Shown here piece by piece: positions 23,471 through 32,496 of a stretch of 42,091 nt of DNA. Position 1 is the first letter of the stretch, and every line of letters starts with the position of its first letter. The DNA comes from Flavobacterium sp. UBA7665 (GTDB taxonomy: Bacteria; Bacteroidota; Bacteroidia; Flavobacteriales; Flavobacteriaceae), in assembly GCA_002483285.1 (NCBI GenBank), contig DLHP01000017.1:41656-83746 (forward strand). The letters are read 5' to 3'. The translations under genes were made by a program, and so were the position numbers. Below the pieces are notes generated by a model that did no database searches, had not been told where the DNA came from, and worked only from the letters and a program-made list of their open reading frames with translations.

Positions 23471-24619
23471 TTATAATATGTTCTTACGCTGTGCTTTCCA
23501 CCATCTTTCCGGAACTTCATGATTGCAAGCCGCCAGATATTCCTCGTAAGAACACGGTAATAACGTGCTTTTTTTCAGTTTATTATTGCTCGCCGAAATA
23601 AACGGAATCTCAATCCACCAACGATCTGTTTTATTGCTTTTGTAAAACACAAGCTCTTGGTCTTCGGACGGAATAATATACTTCAGATAATTCTCCTTAC
23701 TACCAAATGGATACTCATTCGATCTGTAATGATACCCTTCAATAAAATACCAAATGGTCTGCGCAATCAACATGGCCTCTTGCGCGGTGTCATTGTGGTT
23801 AAAAATACCCAGTAGCGATACCTTATCACTGATTCCGGCATATCGCACCAGCGAGCAAATTTCTTTTCCATTAAACCCGTTAGGAGTAAAAGTAATGAAA
23901 TTTCCTGAATCTGAGGATTTTACAGCAGTTAAATCTACACTCACAATATCGGCATCCCTGAAAACCGGTTCGGCAATCGATACATTACTCGAAACGTCGC
24001 CCAAACGATAGGCGTCAAAAAACAATTTTTCAACCAAATCGATCTCTTCCTGTGAATTAAAATACGTCTGAAACCCAATATTGCTGAAATTAAACAAATT
24101 ATTAGGCTCATCCAAAACAATTTTAGTCAGGTACGACGCTGGTGTGATCGCTTCGCTTTCTTTCCCAAAATCAAACCTCGAGTCAATCGCCACCAGGTTT
24201 ACCATCTGCTCTAGCGCATCATACGATCGATACAGCGGATAAGTCAAGTCTTGCGCGCCGCCAATCACAATCGGAATGATCCTCTTTTTAAGCAACGTAG
24301 CAACAATTTGCTGGACTGCAAAATAGGTGTCGGCGATGGCATTGCCGGGAAAAATATCCCCCAAATCCGCTATCGAAGCATTCCAATTTCCCGGAAACAA
24401 ACCGTAAAGCTCCTTTCGCACATACGTTAAATCAAAAGGTTCGGTTTTTTGCGAACCGCGATGCTCTAAAACCCCAATGATTGCAATCTTGACCTGGTCT
24501 AAATCTGGAAAATCTTCCTGTGTGTGAAAAACCACCTTACTTCCCAAATGTTGCGAGGTCAATTCCTTAATAAAATCAACTATTTCAGAATCGACTGGCG
24601 CCAGAAAATTAAATTCCAT
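23471..24619 (-). CDS. Ureohydrolase-fold (arginase/formimidoylglutamase-like) protein with degenerate metal site
   Basis: This 382-aa protein has the arginase/formimidoylglutamase fold, but the binuclear manganese site looks lost. The usual GG-x-H becomes GGAQD (120-124, Gln123 for His). The D-x-H-x-D motif becomes DSRFD (146-150, Arg148 for His). The S-x-D-x-D motif becomes SVDLT (227-231, Thr for the second Asp). It is therefore probably not an active ureohydrolase, even though homologues are labelled as such. It starts 3 nt after topA and is followed by the gldK promoter region. A structural or regulatory role is an inference. Confidence 0.8.
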   Translation of the reverse strand: MEFNFLAPVDSEIVDFIKELTSQHLGSKVVFHTQEDFPDLDQVKIAIIGVLEHRGSQKTEPFDLTYVRKELYGLFPGNWNASIADLGDIFPGNAIADTYFAVQQIVATLLKKRIIPIVIGGAQDLTYPLYRSYDALEQMVNLVAIDSRFDFGKESEAITPASYLTKIVLDEPNNLFNFSNIGFQTYFNSQEEIDLVEKLFFDAYRLGDVSSNVSIAEPVFRDADIVSVDLTAVKSSDSGNFITFTPNGFNGKEICSLVRYAGISDKVSLLGIFNHNDTAQEAMLIAQTIWYFIEGYHYRSNEYPFGSKENYLKYIIPSEDQELVFYKSNKTDRWWIEIPFISASNNKLKKSTLLPCSYEEYLAACNHEVPERWWKAQRKNIL

Positions 24620-24622
24620 TGC

Positions 24623-27157
24623 TTATTTCTTTTTTGTAGTTGTTGCCTTTTTTGCCGTCGCTTTTTTTGCAGCCGGCTTCTTGGCTGTCGCCTTCTTTGC
24701 GGGCGTTTTTTTGGCTGGTGTCTTTTGCTCAATCATTTCCTTGACTTGATCTAAGGTCAGCTTAGCGGCATCGATATCCTTATTGAGTTCAATCTTGATC
24801 TTCCCTTTGGTAATCACCGATTTTCCCCAACGCGCCTTCTCGACCATAATGCCTTCGGCTTCCCAATTGTGGATGACCTTGTCGATGTTTTTCTGCAGCT
24901 TATCTTCAATCAACTCCTCCACATCTTGCTGTGAAAGGTTATCAAAATTGTACTTCTTGCTCACATTGATAAACAAACCGTTCCATTTGATAAATGGTCC
25001 GAAACGTCCTACGCCTTTCTGCACGCCTTCGCCTTTGTAAGTGGCAATCGGTGCGTCGGCTTTTTGCTTTTCATCGATGATTTCCTGTGCACGCACCATC
25101 GTTACGTCGAGCGGATCTTCGCCTTTTGGCAAAGAGATAAACGCGCTACCGTGGCGTACATACGGACCAAACCGGCCATTGTTGACTTCTACTTCTTCGC
25201 CTTTATAAGTGCCGAGGTTTTTCGGAAGCAAGAACAAATTCAATGCATCTTCCAAACTGATGTTTCCAATATTCTGATCGGCCATGAGGCTCGCAAATTT
25301 CTTATCGTCGTCATCGGCTTCACCGATCTGAACCATCGGCCCGAATTTACCCAAACGCACACTAACCTGCCTTCCCGATTTCGGGTCTTTCCCAAGGATT
25401 CTCTCGCCACTTTCCCTTTCGGCATTGGCTTCGACCTCTTTCACATTCGGATGGAAGTGGTTGTAGAATTCTTGCATCATTTGGGTCCAATTCACATTGC
25501 CCTCGGCGATTTCATCAAAATCCTGCTCCACTTTCGCCGTAAAATTATAATCGAGGATGTTCTCGAAATTCTTGACCAAAAAGTCAGTCACAATCGTCCC
25601 GATGTCGGTGGGAACGAGCTTTCCTTTGTCTGATCCCGTATTTTCTTTGAGTATTTTCTCGGCCACGTTACCCGATTGTAAAGTGAGCTGTGTGTAATTT
25701 CTTTCCTGACCTTCGAGGTTGCCCTTCTCTACGTAATTCCTGTTGATAATCGTAGAAATCGTCGGGGCATAGGTCGATGGACGGCCAATCCCGAGTTCTT
25801 CTAATTTTTTCACCAACGAAGCTTCGGTATATCTCGCCGCAGCACGCGAATATTTTTCGGTCGCGACAATCGATTGGTTCTGCAACTGCTCTCCCACTTT
25901 CATCGCCGGAAGCATGCCTTCCTGTTCTTCCTCGTCATCGTCATGTCCTTCCAGATACACTTTGAGGAAACCTTCAAAAAGCAAAACTTCGCCCGAAGCG
26001 GTAAAAGTCTCTTTGTGGTTGTTGGCCTCTATCTTCACATTGGTCCTTTCAAGTTCGGCGTCGCTCATTTGCGATGCCAATGTCCGTTTCCAGATCAAAT
26101 CATAGAGACGTGCCTGATCACGGTCAATGTTCACGGTATGTCGCGACATATCAGTAGGACGAATTGCTTCGTGGGCTTCTTGGGCACCTTTGCTTTTGGT
26201 GACAAAATTCCGCGGTTTGCTGAACTCTTTCCCGTACGATTTGGTGATTTCGGCCTGAGCGGCATTCATCGCTTCATTTGAAAGGTTCACACTGTCGGTT
26301 CTCATGTAAGTGATGAGTCCGGCTTCGTACAGACGCTGCGCGAGTTGCATCGTAATCCCAACCGGAAGATACAGCTTTCGAGCGGCTTCCTGTTGCAAGG
26401 TTGAAGTCGTAAACGGCGCTGCCGGTGACTTCTTGGCCGGTTTGGTTTCAAGGTCAGCTACCTTATATATAGAACCGATGTTTTTCTGCAGGAAATCCTC
26501 GGCTTCTTTTTTTGTGTTGAAATTCTTGGGCAATCTGGCTTTGAATGATTTGCCGGCTTCGTTGGTAAACTCGGCAACAATAGCATACGTGGCCACCGGT
26601 TTGAAATTCTGGATTTCGCGCTCGCGCTCTACAATCAAACGTACCGCCACCGATTGTACACGTCCTGCCGACAAACCGCCTTTAACCTTGCGCCACAATA
26701 CCGGTGAAAGTTCATAACCCACCAAACGATCCAAAACCCTTCGTGCCTGCTGCGCATTGACCAGGTTGTAGTTGATTTCACGCGGGTTATCAATCGCTTT
26801 TAAAATCGCAGTCTTGGTAATTTCATGAAAAACGATTCTTTTAATTTTGCTTTTGTCGAGTTTGAGTTCTTCGGCGAGGTGCCAGGAAATCGCTTCTCCT
26901 TCTCGGTCCTCATCGGATGCGAGCCAAACCGTTTCGGCATTTTTAGATAAAGTCCTAAGCTTAGAAACGAGTGCTTTCTTATCGGCCGACACTTCATATC
27001 GCGGGGTAAAGCCATTTTCAACATCCACTCCGATTTCTTTCGACGGAAGGTCGGCAATGTGTCCGTAACTCGACTCTACCTGATAGTCGCTACCCAGAAA
27101 TTTTTCGATAGTCTTAGCCTTTGCAGGCGACTCCACGATCACTAAATTCTTTGCCAT
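24623..27157 (-). CDS. topA: DNA topoisomerase I
   Basis: This type IA topoisomerase of 844 aa relaxes negative supercoils through a transient 5'-phosphotyrosyl bond. The TOPRIM domain shows LVIVESPAKAKTIEKFLG and the acidic triad in SDEDREGEAISWHL. The catalytic tyrosine lies in GLITYMRTDSVNLS. The C-terminal part has topoisomerase repeats (RLGKFGPMVQIG, NGRFGPYVRHG, VGRFGPFIKWN) and no Cys4 zinc fingers. The last ~35 residues are a lysine-alanine-proline-threonine tail (repeats of AKKTP and AKKAT) resembling histone H1. The start at ATG 27157 follows a -7 element by 19 nt. It is co-transcribed with the degenerate ureohydrolase. Confidence 0.97.
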   Translation of the reverse strand: MAKNLVIVESPAKAKTIEKFLGSDYQVESSYGHIADLPSKEIGVDVENGFTPRYEVSADKKALVSKLRTLSKNAETVWLASDEDREGEAISWHLAEELKLDKSKIKRIVFHEITKTAILKAIDNPREINYNLVNAQQARRVLDRLVGYELSPVLWRKVKGGLSAGRVQSVAVRLIVEREREIQNFKPVATYAIVAEFTNEAGKSFKARLPKNFNTKKEAEDFLQKNIGSIYKVADLETKPAKKSPAAPFTTSTLQQEAARKLYLPVGITMQLAQRLYEAGLITYMRTDSVNLSNEAMNAAQAEITKSYGKEFSKPRNFVTKSKGAQEAHEAIRPTDMSRHTVNIDRDQARLYDLIWKRTLASQMSDAELERTNVKIEANNHKETFTASGEVLLFEGFLKVYLEGHDDDEEEQEGMLPAMKVGEQLQNQSIVATEKYSRAAARYTEASLVKKLEELGIGRPSTYAPTISTIINRNYVEKGNLEGQERNYTQLTLQSGNVAEKILKENTGSDKGKLVPTDIGTIVTDFLVKNFENILDYNFTAKVEQDFDEIAEGNVNWTQMMQEFYNHFHPNVKEVEANAERESGERILGKDPKSGRQVSVRLGKFGPMVQIGEADDDDKKFASLMADQNIGNISLEDALNLFLLPKNLGTYKGEEVEVNNGRFGPYVRHGSAFISLPKGEDPLDVTMVRAQEIIDEKQKADAPIATYKGEGVQKGVGRFGPFIKWNGLFINVSKKYNFDNLSQQDVEELIEDKLQKNIDKVIHNWEAEGIMVEKARWGKSVITKGKIKIELNKDIDAAKLTLDQVKEMIEQKTPAKKTPAKKATAKKPAAKKATAKKATTTKKK

Positions 27158-27176
27158 ATCGCTTTTCTTTTGTCGG

Positions 27177-27184
27177 CAAAAGTA
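27177..27184 (-). promoter_or_regulatory. -7 promoter element of topA
   Basis: The minus strand reads TACTTTTG, an exact TAnnTTTG, 19 nt before the topA ATG at 27157. It excludes the longer in-frame start at 27202. Confidence 0.6.
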
Positions 27185-27341
27185 ACTGTTTTTTTTAAAC
27201 ATCGGGTTATTGGGCGAAATTTTGGACCGTTCGTCGAATTTTCATCATCAGAAAGCAATGCGCATATCCGCTATCAATTCTGTGAAAACTATAACACCAA
27301 AAAGTTGCGGTTCCCTATTTTTACCCTTACAAAAAAACACT

Positions 27342-28043
27342 ATGCTACAATATTCGGGTTTAGAATGGGATCAGGTTTTATTGGGCAAAGAAAGCCTCGC
27401 CTTTTTGCTCGAGGTGGTCGTGCGCACTATTATCATGTACCTGGGTATTCTCATTGCGCTGCGGTCTTTGGGCAAACGTGGCGTCAAGCAACTATCGATT
27501 TTTGAATTGGTCATCATCATCGGTTTTGGTTCGGCCGCCGGCGATCCTATGTTTTATAAGGATGTTGGTGTGGTCAACGCACTTGTGGTCTTTTTGGTCA
27601 TTATCTTATTGTACAAACTCACCACTTACCTGGTAACCAAAAGCGAAAGGATTGATAAGATTATAGAAGGCGAGCCCATCTGCCTGATTGCCGACGGAAA
27701 GTTCTCTATCGCCAACTTTAATAAAGAACCTTTGGGCTATGATGAATTCTTCGCTGAAATGCGCCAGCAAAGCGTCTCGCATCTCGGGCAAATAGAAGAA
27801 GCCATTATCGAGGTTTCGGGAAACGTGAGCCTGTTCTTTTATGAAGACAAGGACGTGAAGTACGGATTGCCAATTCTTCCGGCACTTTACGCAGAGCGAC
27901 ACCGTCAAATCCTATCGGAGGGAATCTATTCCTGTAGTTTTTGCGGGCAAACCGAGAAAATTGCCGCGACAGACAAACACCTTTGCAAGAATTGTGGCAA
28001 AGCCGAATGGGTCATTTCAATCAACAAGCGCCGCATCACCTAG
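27342..28043 (+). CDS. DUF421-family membrane protein with zinc-ribbon tail
   Basis: This 233-aa protein has three N-terminal membrane helices (VVVRTIIMYLGILIALRSLGKRG and two more to about residue 95). A cytoplasmic DUF421 domain follows, seen in EPICLIADGKFSIANFNKE and LPILPALYAE. An unusual extra tail has two CxxC pairs, CSFCG and CKNCG, which should bind zinc or iron. Function in the family is unknown. I prefer the ATG at 27342; starts at 27210 or 27258 would add a polar extension not seen in the family. It is divergent from topA, with about 185 bp between. Confidence 0.8.
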   Translation: MLQYSGLEWDQVLLGKESLAFLLEVVVRTIIMYLGILIALRSLGKRGVKQLSIFELVIIIGFGSAAGDPMFYKDVGVVNALVVFLVIILLYKLTTYLVTKSERIDKIIEGEPICLIADGKFSIANFNKEPLGYDEFFAEMRQQSVSHLGQIEEAIIEVSGNVSLFFYEDKDVKYGLPILPALYAERHRQILSEGIYSCSFCGQTEKIAATDKHLCKNCGKAEWVISINKRRIT

Positions 28044-28111
28044 CCAAGCCGACCAATTAAAACAATGTTAAATGTTCGTCTGCCATCTTGTCAGAAACGA
28101 CTATTTTAAGC

Positions 28112-28119
28112 TATATTTG
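28112..28119 (+). promoter_or_regulatory. -7 promoter element of miaB
   Basis: TATATTTG is an exact match, 17 nt before the ATG at 28137. A TTG at 28088-28090 lies 21 nt upstream and may serve as -33. Confidence 0.6.
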
Positions 28120-28136
28120 CTGACTGATTTTTTGTG

Positions 28137-29585
28137 ATGGAAAAGACAATTGAAGAAACTAAACAAGGTGAAAGTCTTGTACTGGAAGCAAAATCCACCA
28201 ATACTAAAAAGCTTTTTATAGAAAGCTATGGCTGTTCGATGAACTTTTCGGACAGCGAAATCGTCGCGTCGATCTTATCCGAGAACGGATTCAACACCAC
28301 CCAAATCCTCGAAGAAGCCGACCTCGTGCTCGTAAACACCTGTTCGATCCGCGACAAAGCCGAACAAACCGTACGCAAGCGCCTCGAAAAATACAATGCC
28401 GTCAAAAAACGCGTCAACCCGAAAATGAAAGTGGGCGTTTTGGGCTGCATGGCCGAAAGGCTCAAGGAACAATTCCTCGAACAGGAAAAAATCGTCGACC
28501 TTGTTGTTGGTCCCGACGCTTATAAAGATTTGCCAAACCTTTTGATGGAAGTCGAAGAAGGCCGCGATGCCATCAACGTCATTTTATCCAAAGAAGAAAC
28601 GTATGGCGATATTGCACCGGTTCGGTTGATGAGCAATGGTGTAACAGCGCTGGTTTCTATCACGCGCGGTTGCGACAATATGTGTACGTTTTGCGTCGTG
28701 CCATTTACACGCGGACGCGAACGCAGCCGGGAACCGCAAAGCATCATGAAAGAGATCCAGGAATTGTGGGACAGCGGTTATAAAGAAATTACCTTGCTTG
28801 GGCAAAACGTTGACAGCTATCTCTGGTACGGCGGCGGCCTCAAAAAAGATTTCGTCAAGGCCTCAGACATGCAAAAAGCCACCGCAGTCGATTTTGACCA
28901 ATTGCTAGACATGGTCGCCACGGCATTCCCAAAAATGCGCATCCGCTTCTCGACCTCAAATCCGCAGGACATGCATGAAAGCGTGTTGCATATCATCGCC
29001 AAACACGACAACATCTGCAAGCACATTCATTTGCCGGTGCAATCGGGTAGCGACCGGATCCTCAAAGAAATGAACCGTTTGCACACCCGCGAGCAATACA
29101 TGAGGCTGATCGACAACATCCGCCGCATCTTGCCAGACTGCGAAATTACCCAGGACATGATTGCTGGATTCCCCACAGAAACCGAACAAGACCATCAGGA
29201 TACGTTGAGTTTGATGGAATACGTCAAATACAACTTTGGTTATATGTACGCCTATTCTGAACGTCCCGGAACTTTGGCCGGACGCAAAATGGAAGACGAC
29301 GTTCCCGAAGCTACAAAATTGCGCCGTTTGCAGGAAATCGTAGACCTGCAACGCAAACACAGTGGCGAACGCACCAAAACCTATGTCGGAAAAACAGTAG
29401 AAGTCCTCGTTGAGAAAGCCTCCAAAAAGTCAGAGAACGACTGGGCAGGCCGCAATCCGCAGAGCCTGATGGTGGTTTTTCCAAAAGAACATTATAAGGT
29501 TGGCGATTTTGTCAATGTAAAAATTACCGATTGCACGAGCGGAACTTTAATTGGAACCGCCGTTGGATACTCGGACATGAATTAA
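28137..29585 (+). CDS. miaB: tRNA-2-methylthio-N6-dimethylallyladenosine synthase MiaB
   Basis: MiaB is a radical-SAM methylthiotransferase that adds a methylthio group to i6A37 of tRNAs. It carries two 4Fe-4S clusters. The N-terminal UPF0004 domain supplies three cysteines (Cys33 in ESYGCSMNFSDSE, one in NTCSIRDKAEQT, one in GVLGCMAERL). The radical-SAM motif is RGCDNMCTFC. A C-terminal TRAM domain begins near YVGKTVEVLVEKASKK. At 482 aa it has normal length. The ATG at 28137 is preferred over a GTG at 28134. A structured intergenic element follows the stop, separating it from the sigma-54 activator gene. Confidence 0.96.
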   Translation: MEKTIEETKQGESLVLEAKSTNTKKLFIESYGCSMNFSDSEIVASILSENGFNTTQILEEADLVLVNTCSIRDKAEQTVRKRLEKYNAVKKRVNPKMKVGVLGCMAERLKEQFLEQEKIVDLVVGPDAYKDLPNLLMEVEEGRDAINVILSKEETYGDIAPVRLMSNGVTALVSITRGCDNMCTFCVVPFTRGRERSREPQSIMKEIQELWDSGYKEITLLGQNVDSYLWYGGGLKKDFVKASDMQKATAVDFDQLLDMVATAFPKMRIRFSTSNPQDMHESVLHIIAKHDNICKHIHLPVQSGSDRILKEMNRLHTREQYMRLIDNIRRILPDCEITQDMIAGFPTETEQDHQDTLSLMEYVKYNFGYMYAYSERPGTLAGRKMEDDVPEATKLRRLQEIVDLQRKHSGERTKTYVGKTVEVLVEKASKKSENDWAGRNPQSLMVVFPKEHYKVGDFVNVKITDCTSGTLIGTAVGYSDMN

Positions 29586-29594
29586 GTCTGGAGC

Positions 29595-29670
29595 CTAGCC
29601 CCGATTGCAGCGGCATCCTTTTATGTCTTTCTTTAAGACATAAAAGATATAGCGCAAAGCGGGAACAGCT
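29595..29670 (+). repeat. Dispersed structured intergenic element, copy 2 (best formed)
   Basis: Nested pairings are visible directly: AGC (29597-29599) with GCT (29668-29670), CCCG (29600-29603) with CGGG (29660-29663), and GCG (29610-29612) with CGC (29653-29655). A perfect 12-bp inner stem follows, CTTTTATGTCTT (29618-29629) with AAGACATAAAAG (29635-29646) around TCTTT. It lies 10 nt after the miaB stop. It lacks a T-run after the outer stem, so it is not a plain intrinsic terminator. Similar ends occur at 14898 and, inverted, at 42004. Confidence 0.7.
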
Positions 29671-29674
29671 TCAA

Positions 29675-29700
29675 ATCATTTAAAATTTATCATTTAAAAT
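29675..29700 (+). repeat. Short tandem duplication before the sigma-54 activator gene
   Basis: ATCATTTAAAAT occurs at 29675-29686 and 29689-29700, 14 bp apart, directly ahead of the ATG at 29709. It is AT-rich leader sequence and may be either a binding site or slippage. Confidence 0.4.
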
Positions 29701-29708
29701 ACCTTTAA

Positions 29709-30962
29709 ATGGATTCAGTACAAGCCATCAAACAACGGTTTGAAATCATCGGGAACGACCCGAAACTCAACCGCGCCATAGAAAAAGCCATACAGGTTGC
29801 GCCCACCGACATTACCGTTTTGGTCATTGGCGAAAGCGGCGTGGGGAAAGAAAGCATCCCGCGCATCATCCATTCGTTGTCGCACCGCAAACACGGGAAA
29901 TACATCGCGGTGAACTGTGGTGCGATTCCCGAAGGCACGATAGACAGTGAACTTTTCGGACACGAAAAAGGCGCCTTTACCGGAGCCACCGGAACCCGCG
30001 AAGGGTATTTTGAAGTGGCCGATGGCGGAACAATTTTCCTCGATGAAGTAGGCGAATTACCGCTCACCACGCAAGTCCGTTTGCTGCGTGTACTTGAAAA
30101 TGGCGAATTCATCAAGGTAGGTTCGTCGCAGGTACAAAAAACCAACGTCCGTATTGTGGCCGCCACGAATGTGAACTTGTTCGATGCGATTGAAAAAGGC
30201 AAATTCCGTGAGGATTTGTATTATCGATTGAGTACGGTAGACATCCTATTGCCGCCGTTGCGCGAGCGCAAAGACGACATTCATTTGCTTTTCAGGAAAT
30301 TCGCCGCTGATTTCGCGCATAAATACAAAATGCCGCCGCTCAAACTCGACGACAATGCGGTACAAGTTTTACAGAAATTTCGCTGGAGCGGAAACATCCG
30401 TCAGTTGCGCAATGTAGCCGAACAGATTTCGGTACTCGAAACCGGACGCGATATTTCGGCTGCGACGCTGCAATCGTATTTGCCACAGGAAGGCAGCAAT
30501 TTGCCTTCGGTGATCAAGGACAAAAAATCAGAAAGCGATTTCTCGACCGAACGCGACATCTTATATAAGGTGCTTTTTGATATGAAAAGTGACCTTAACG
30601 ACCTTAAGAAGTTAACGCTCGAACTCATGAAAAACGGGGTGTCGAAAACGCAGGAGATCAATCCAAATTTGATTCAGAAAATCTACGGAAACAAAGACGC
30701 AGAAAGCGAAATAGCCTATGAGCCGCAACCGCACGCTGCTGTGATTACAAACGACACCGAGGATTACGACGACGAAAACGACGACAACTACCTTTTTGCC
30801 GAAACGGTCGAGGAAGAAGAAAACCTGAAATTGGAACAGAAAGAAATCGAGCTCATCAAAAAATCGCTCGAGCGCAACAAAGGCAAACGCAAGGCTGCCG
30901 CCGATGAACTCGGGATTTCTGAAAGAACCTTGTACCGCAAGATCAAACAATTCGATTTGTAA
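29709..30962 (+). CDS. Sigma-54-dependent transcriptional activator (AAA+ with Fis-type HTH, no receiver)
   Basis: This 417-aa bacterial enhancer-binding protein uses ATP hydrolysis to open sigma-54 promoters. Walker A is GESGVGKE (41-48), the sigma-54 contact loop GAFTGA is intact (88-93), and Walker B is GGTIFLDEVGEL. The C-terminal Fis helix-turn-helix is KGKRKAAADELGISERTLYRKIKQF. There is no receiver, GAF or PAS domain: the AAA+ module begins at the N-terminus. Residues about 310-380 form a disordered acidic linker (DTEDYDDENDDNY). It leads a plus-strand run with lptE, secG and groESL. Without a sensor domain its activity must be set by abundance or a partner. Confidence 0.92.
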   Translation: MDSVQAIKQRFEIIGNDPKLNRAIEKAIQVAPTDITVLVIGESGVGKESIPRIIHSLSHRKHGKYIAVNCGAIPEGTIDSELFGHEKGAFTGATGTREGYFEVADGGTIFLDEVGELPLTTQVRLLRVLENGEFIKVGSSQVQKTNVRIVAATNVNLFDAIEKGKFREDLYYRLSTVDILLPPLRERKDDIHLLFRKFAADFAHKYKMPPLKLDDNAVQVLQKFRWSGNIRQLRNVAEQISVLETGRDISAATLQSYLPQEGSNLPSVIKDKKSESDFSTERDILYKVLFDMKSDLNDLKKLTLELMKNGVSKTQEINPNLIQKIYGNKDAESEIAYEPQPHAAVITNDTEDYDDENDDNYLFAETVEEEENLKLEQKEIELIKKSLERNKGKRKAAADELGISERTLYRKIKQFDL

Positions 30963-31021
30963 TTGAATTACTGATTTCAAAACCGTTTTTGATTACATTT
31001 ACTTCACTAAAACTCCTGGCT

Positions 31022-31933
31022 ATGAGAAAGATTACTTGGTTTTTGATGTTGTTCTTGCTGACCATTTCGTGTAGTGAATACGAAAACAATATGGTGCTTC
31101 CTGCAACTGCTGGTAATGCCTCGCGGCCGCGGCCAAATAACCCGAAGGCCGATCCGATGAAATTGACGAAAGTGGTTTTCTTCCCGGGCCAAACCTCAGA
31201 ACAGCGGCTGTACTTTTATCCCAGCGGCTTACTCAAAAGAATTGTCAACCGATTGGGCCAAACTACCCAAACTTTCTTTTACGACGGCAACAACAACCTC
31301 ACCCAAATCACAGGCAACAACCCGAGCACTTTTACTTATGACAGCAGCAATCATCTCACTTCGTGTAACGGACAGCCGCTGGTTTACGATGCCTTTGCAA
31401 ACAAGTACATTTACTCCTATCCGCCCGTATTTCCTAACGATCCAGAATGTCCAGAATGTTATGATTACATGGACAGATGCGAAATTGAGCTCAATGGCGA
31501 GGGATTATTGACCGCTTACAAGGTTTTCTTCGCAACCAATATTGGCGAATATCACACCCAAAGCTTGCAGGCCGGATATGCGCCAAACAACAATATGCTC
31601 TACATCAACAATCCTAGCGATCCGTCGGGAGATTCTTACCTGCATGACAATAAGACCAATCCTCTAAAAGCGGCAATGCTACCGGCTTGTAGGGCGATGG
31701 CAGTAAGTTCTGTAATTTACCCGATCCGCTTTAATTCGGGTGAATTTTGCTCTGCGAACAATGTCATTGGCAACGGGCATGGTTTCGAGGATCCAGAAAA
31801 TACCGTTTATGAAATCACCTACAACGCGAACAATCTTCCGGTTGCTACAATCTCGAAATTTTATTATCTGGGAACACTAGAAAGTACGCGCGCCTTTGCC
31901 CAATATCATTACCAAACCGATACGCTTCCATAA
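31022..31933 (+). CDS. Lipoprotein with YD-repeat-like segments, function unknown
   Basis: This 303-aa exported lipoprotein starts with RKITWFLMLFLLTISCSE, with the lipobox cysteine at ISC. Residues about 60-125 hold short motifs of the YD/RHS kind, such as FYPSGLLKRIVNRLGQTTQTFFYD, YDGNNNLTQITGN and FTYDSSNHLTSCNG, and a later NANNLPVATISKFYY. These would form strands in a hairpin array, but there are far too few for an RHS shell. A cysteine-rich patch, PECPECYDYMDRC, follows. It sits between the sigma-54 activator and lptE. The start at ATG 31022 fits the signal peptide. Confidence 0.7.
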   Translation: MRKITWFLMLFLLTISCSEYENNMVLPATAGNASRPRPNNPKADPMKLTKVVFFPGQTSEQRLYFYPSGLLKRIVNRLGQTTQTFFYDGNNNLTQITGNNPSTFTYDSSNHLTSCNGQPLVYDAFANKYIYSYPPVFPNDPECPECYDYMDRCEIELNGEGLLTAYKVFFATNIGEYHTQSLQAGYAPNNNMLYINNPSDPSGDSYLHDNKTNPLKAAMLPACRAMAVSSVIYPIRFNSGEFCSANNVIGNGHGFEDPENTVYEITYNANNLPVATISKFYYLGTLESTRAFAQYHYQTDTLP

Positions 31934-31964
31934 TCCAAAAAAATCGATTACATTCGCCTACTTT

Positions 31965-32477
31965 ATGAATGCCATGAAATACCTTAAATTCTTGTTGATT
32001 ATCGTTGTTGTAACTTGCTTTAGCGGTTGTTCGGTCTATAATTTCACCGGAACCGGAAAGATAGACGCCAACACCTTTCAAGTCAACTATTTCCAAAATA
32101 ACGCGCCCATTGTAGAACCCGGAATCGAACGCGAGTTTACCCAAAAACTGCAAAACCTGATACAAAATCAAACCAACCTGAGCCTGGTAAGTTCGGGCGG
32201 GGATTTGGTCTATGAAGGTGAAATTGTCGATTTTCGTAAAATGCCAACAACGGCAACGGCCGACATCCGCGCGGCGCAAACCAAACTGACCATTGTGGTT
32301 AACGTTCGGTTTACCAATAAGCGCAAGGAATCGGATGATTTCGAGAAACGGTTTTCGTTTTTCTACGATTATCCGGCAAACGAGCAACTCAGCGGCGCCC
32401 TGCTCAATGATGCGCTGACCCAAATCTTTGACCGAATTACCCAAGACATTTTTAGTGAATCATTGGCCAAATGGTAA
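31965..32477 (+). CDS. lptE: LptE-like LPS-assembly lipoprotein
   Basis: LptE plugs the LptD barrel that inserts lipopolysaccharide in the outer membrane. This 170-aa protein has signal peptide KYLKFLLIIVVVTCFSGCS with lipobox FSGC. It then has the Bacteroidetes LptE pattern: VYNFTGTGKIDANTFQVNYF, FTQKLQNLIQNQTNLSLV, GDLVYEGEIVDF and the C-terminal DALTQIFDRITQDIFS. ATG 31974 is an alternative start. The position, between the sigma-54 activator and the TPR-like/secG genes, is the usual one in Flavobacteriia. LptD is not in this window. Confidence 0.85.
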   Translation: MNAMKYLKFLLIIVVVTCFSGCSVYNFTGTGKIDANTFQVNYFQNNAPIVEPGIEREFTQKLQNLIQNQTNLSLVSSGGDLVYEGEIVDFRKMPTTATADIRAAQTKLTIVVNVRFTNKRKESDDFEKRFSFFYDYPANEQLSGALLNDALTQIFDRITQDIFSESLAKW

Positions 32478-32496
32478 AAGCATTATGCCTTTTTAC

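Noticed and set aside
24623..24730. Simple-sequence repeats rich in TTTTT and GGC at the end of topA
   Set aside because: They encode the lysine/alanine-rich tail in frame and need no separate repeat feature.
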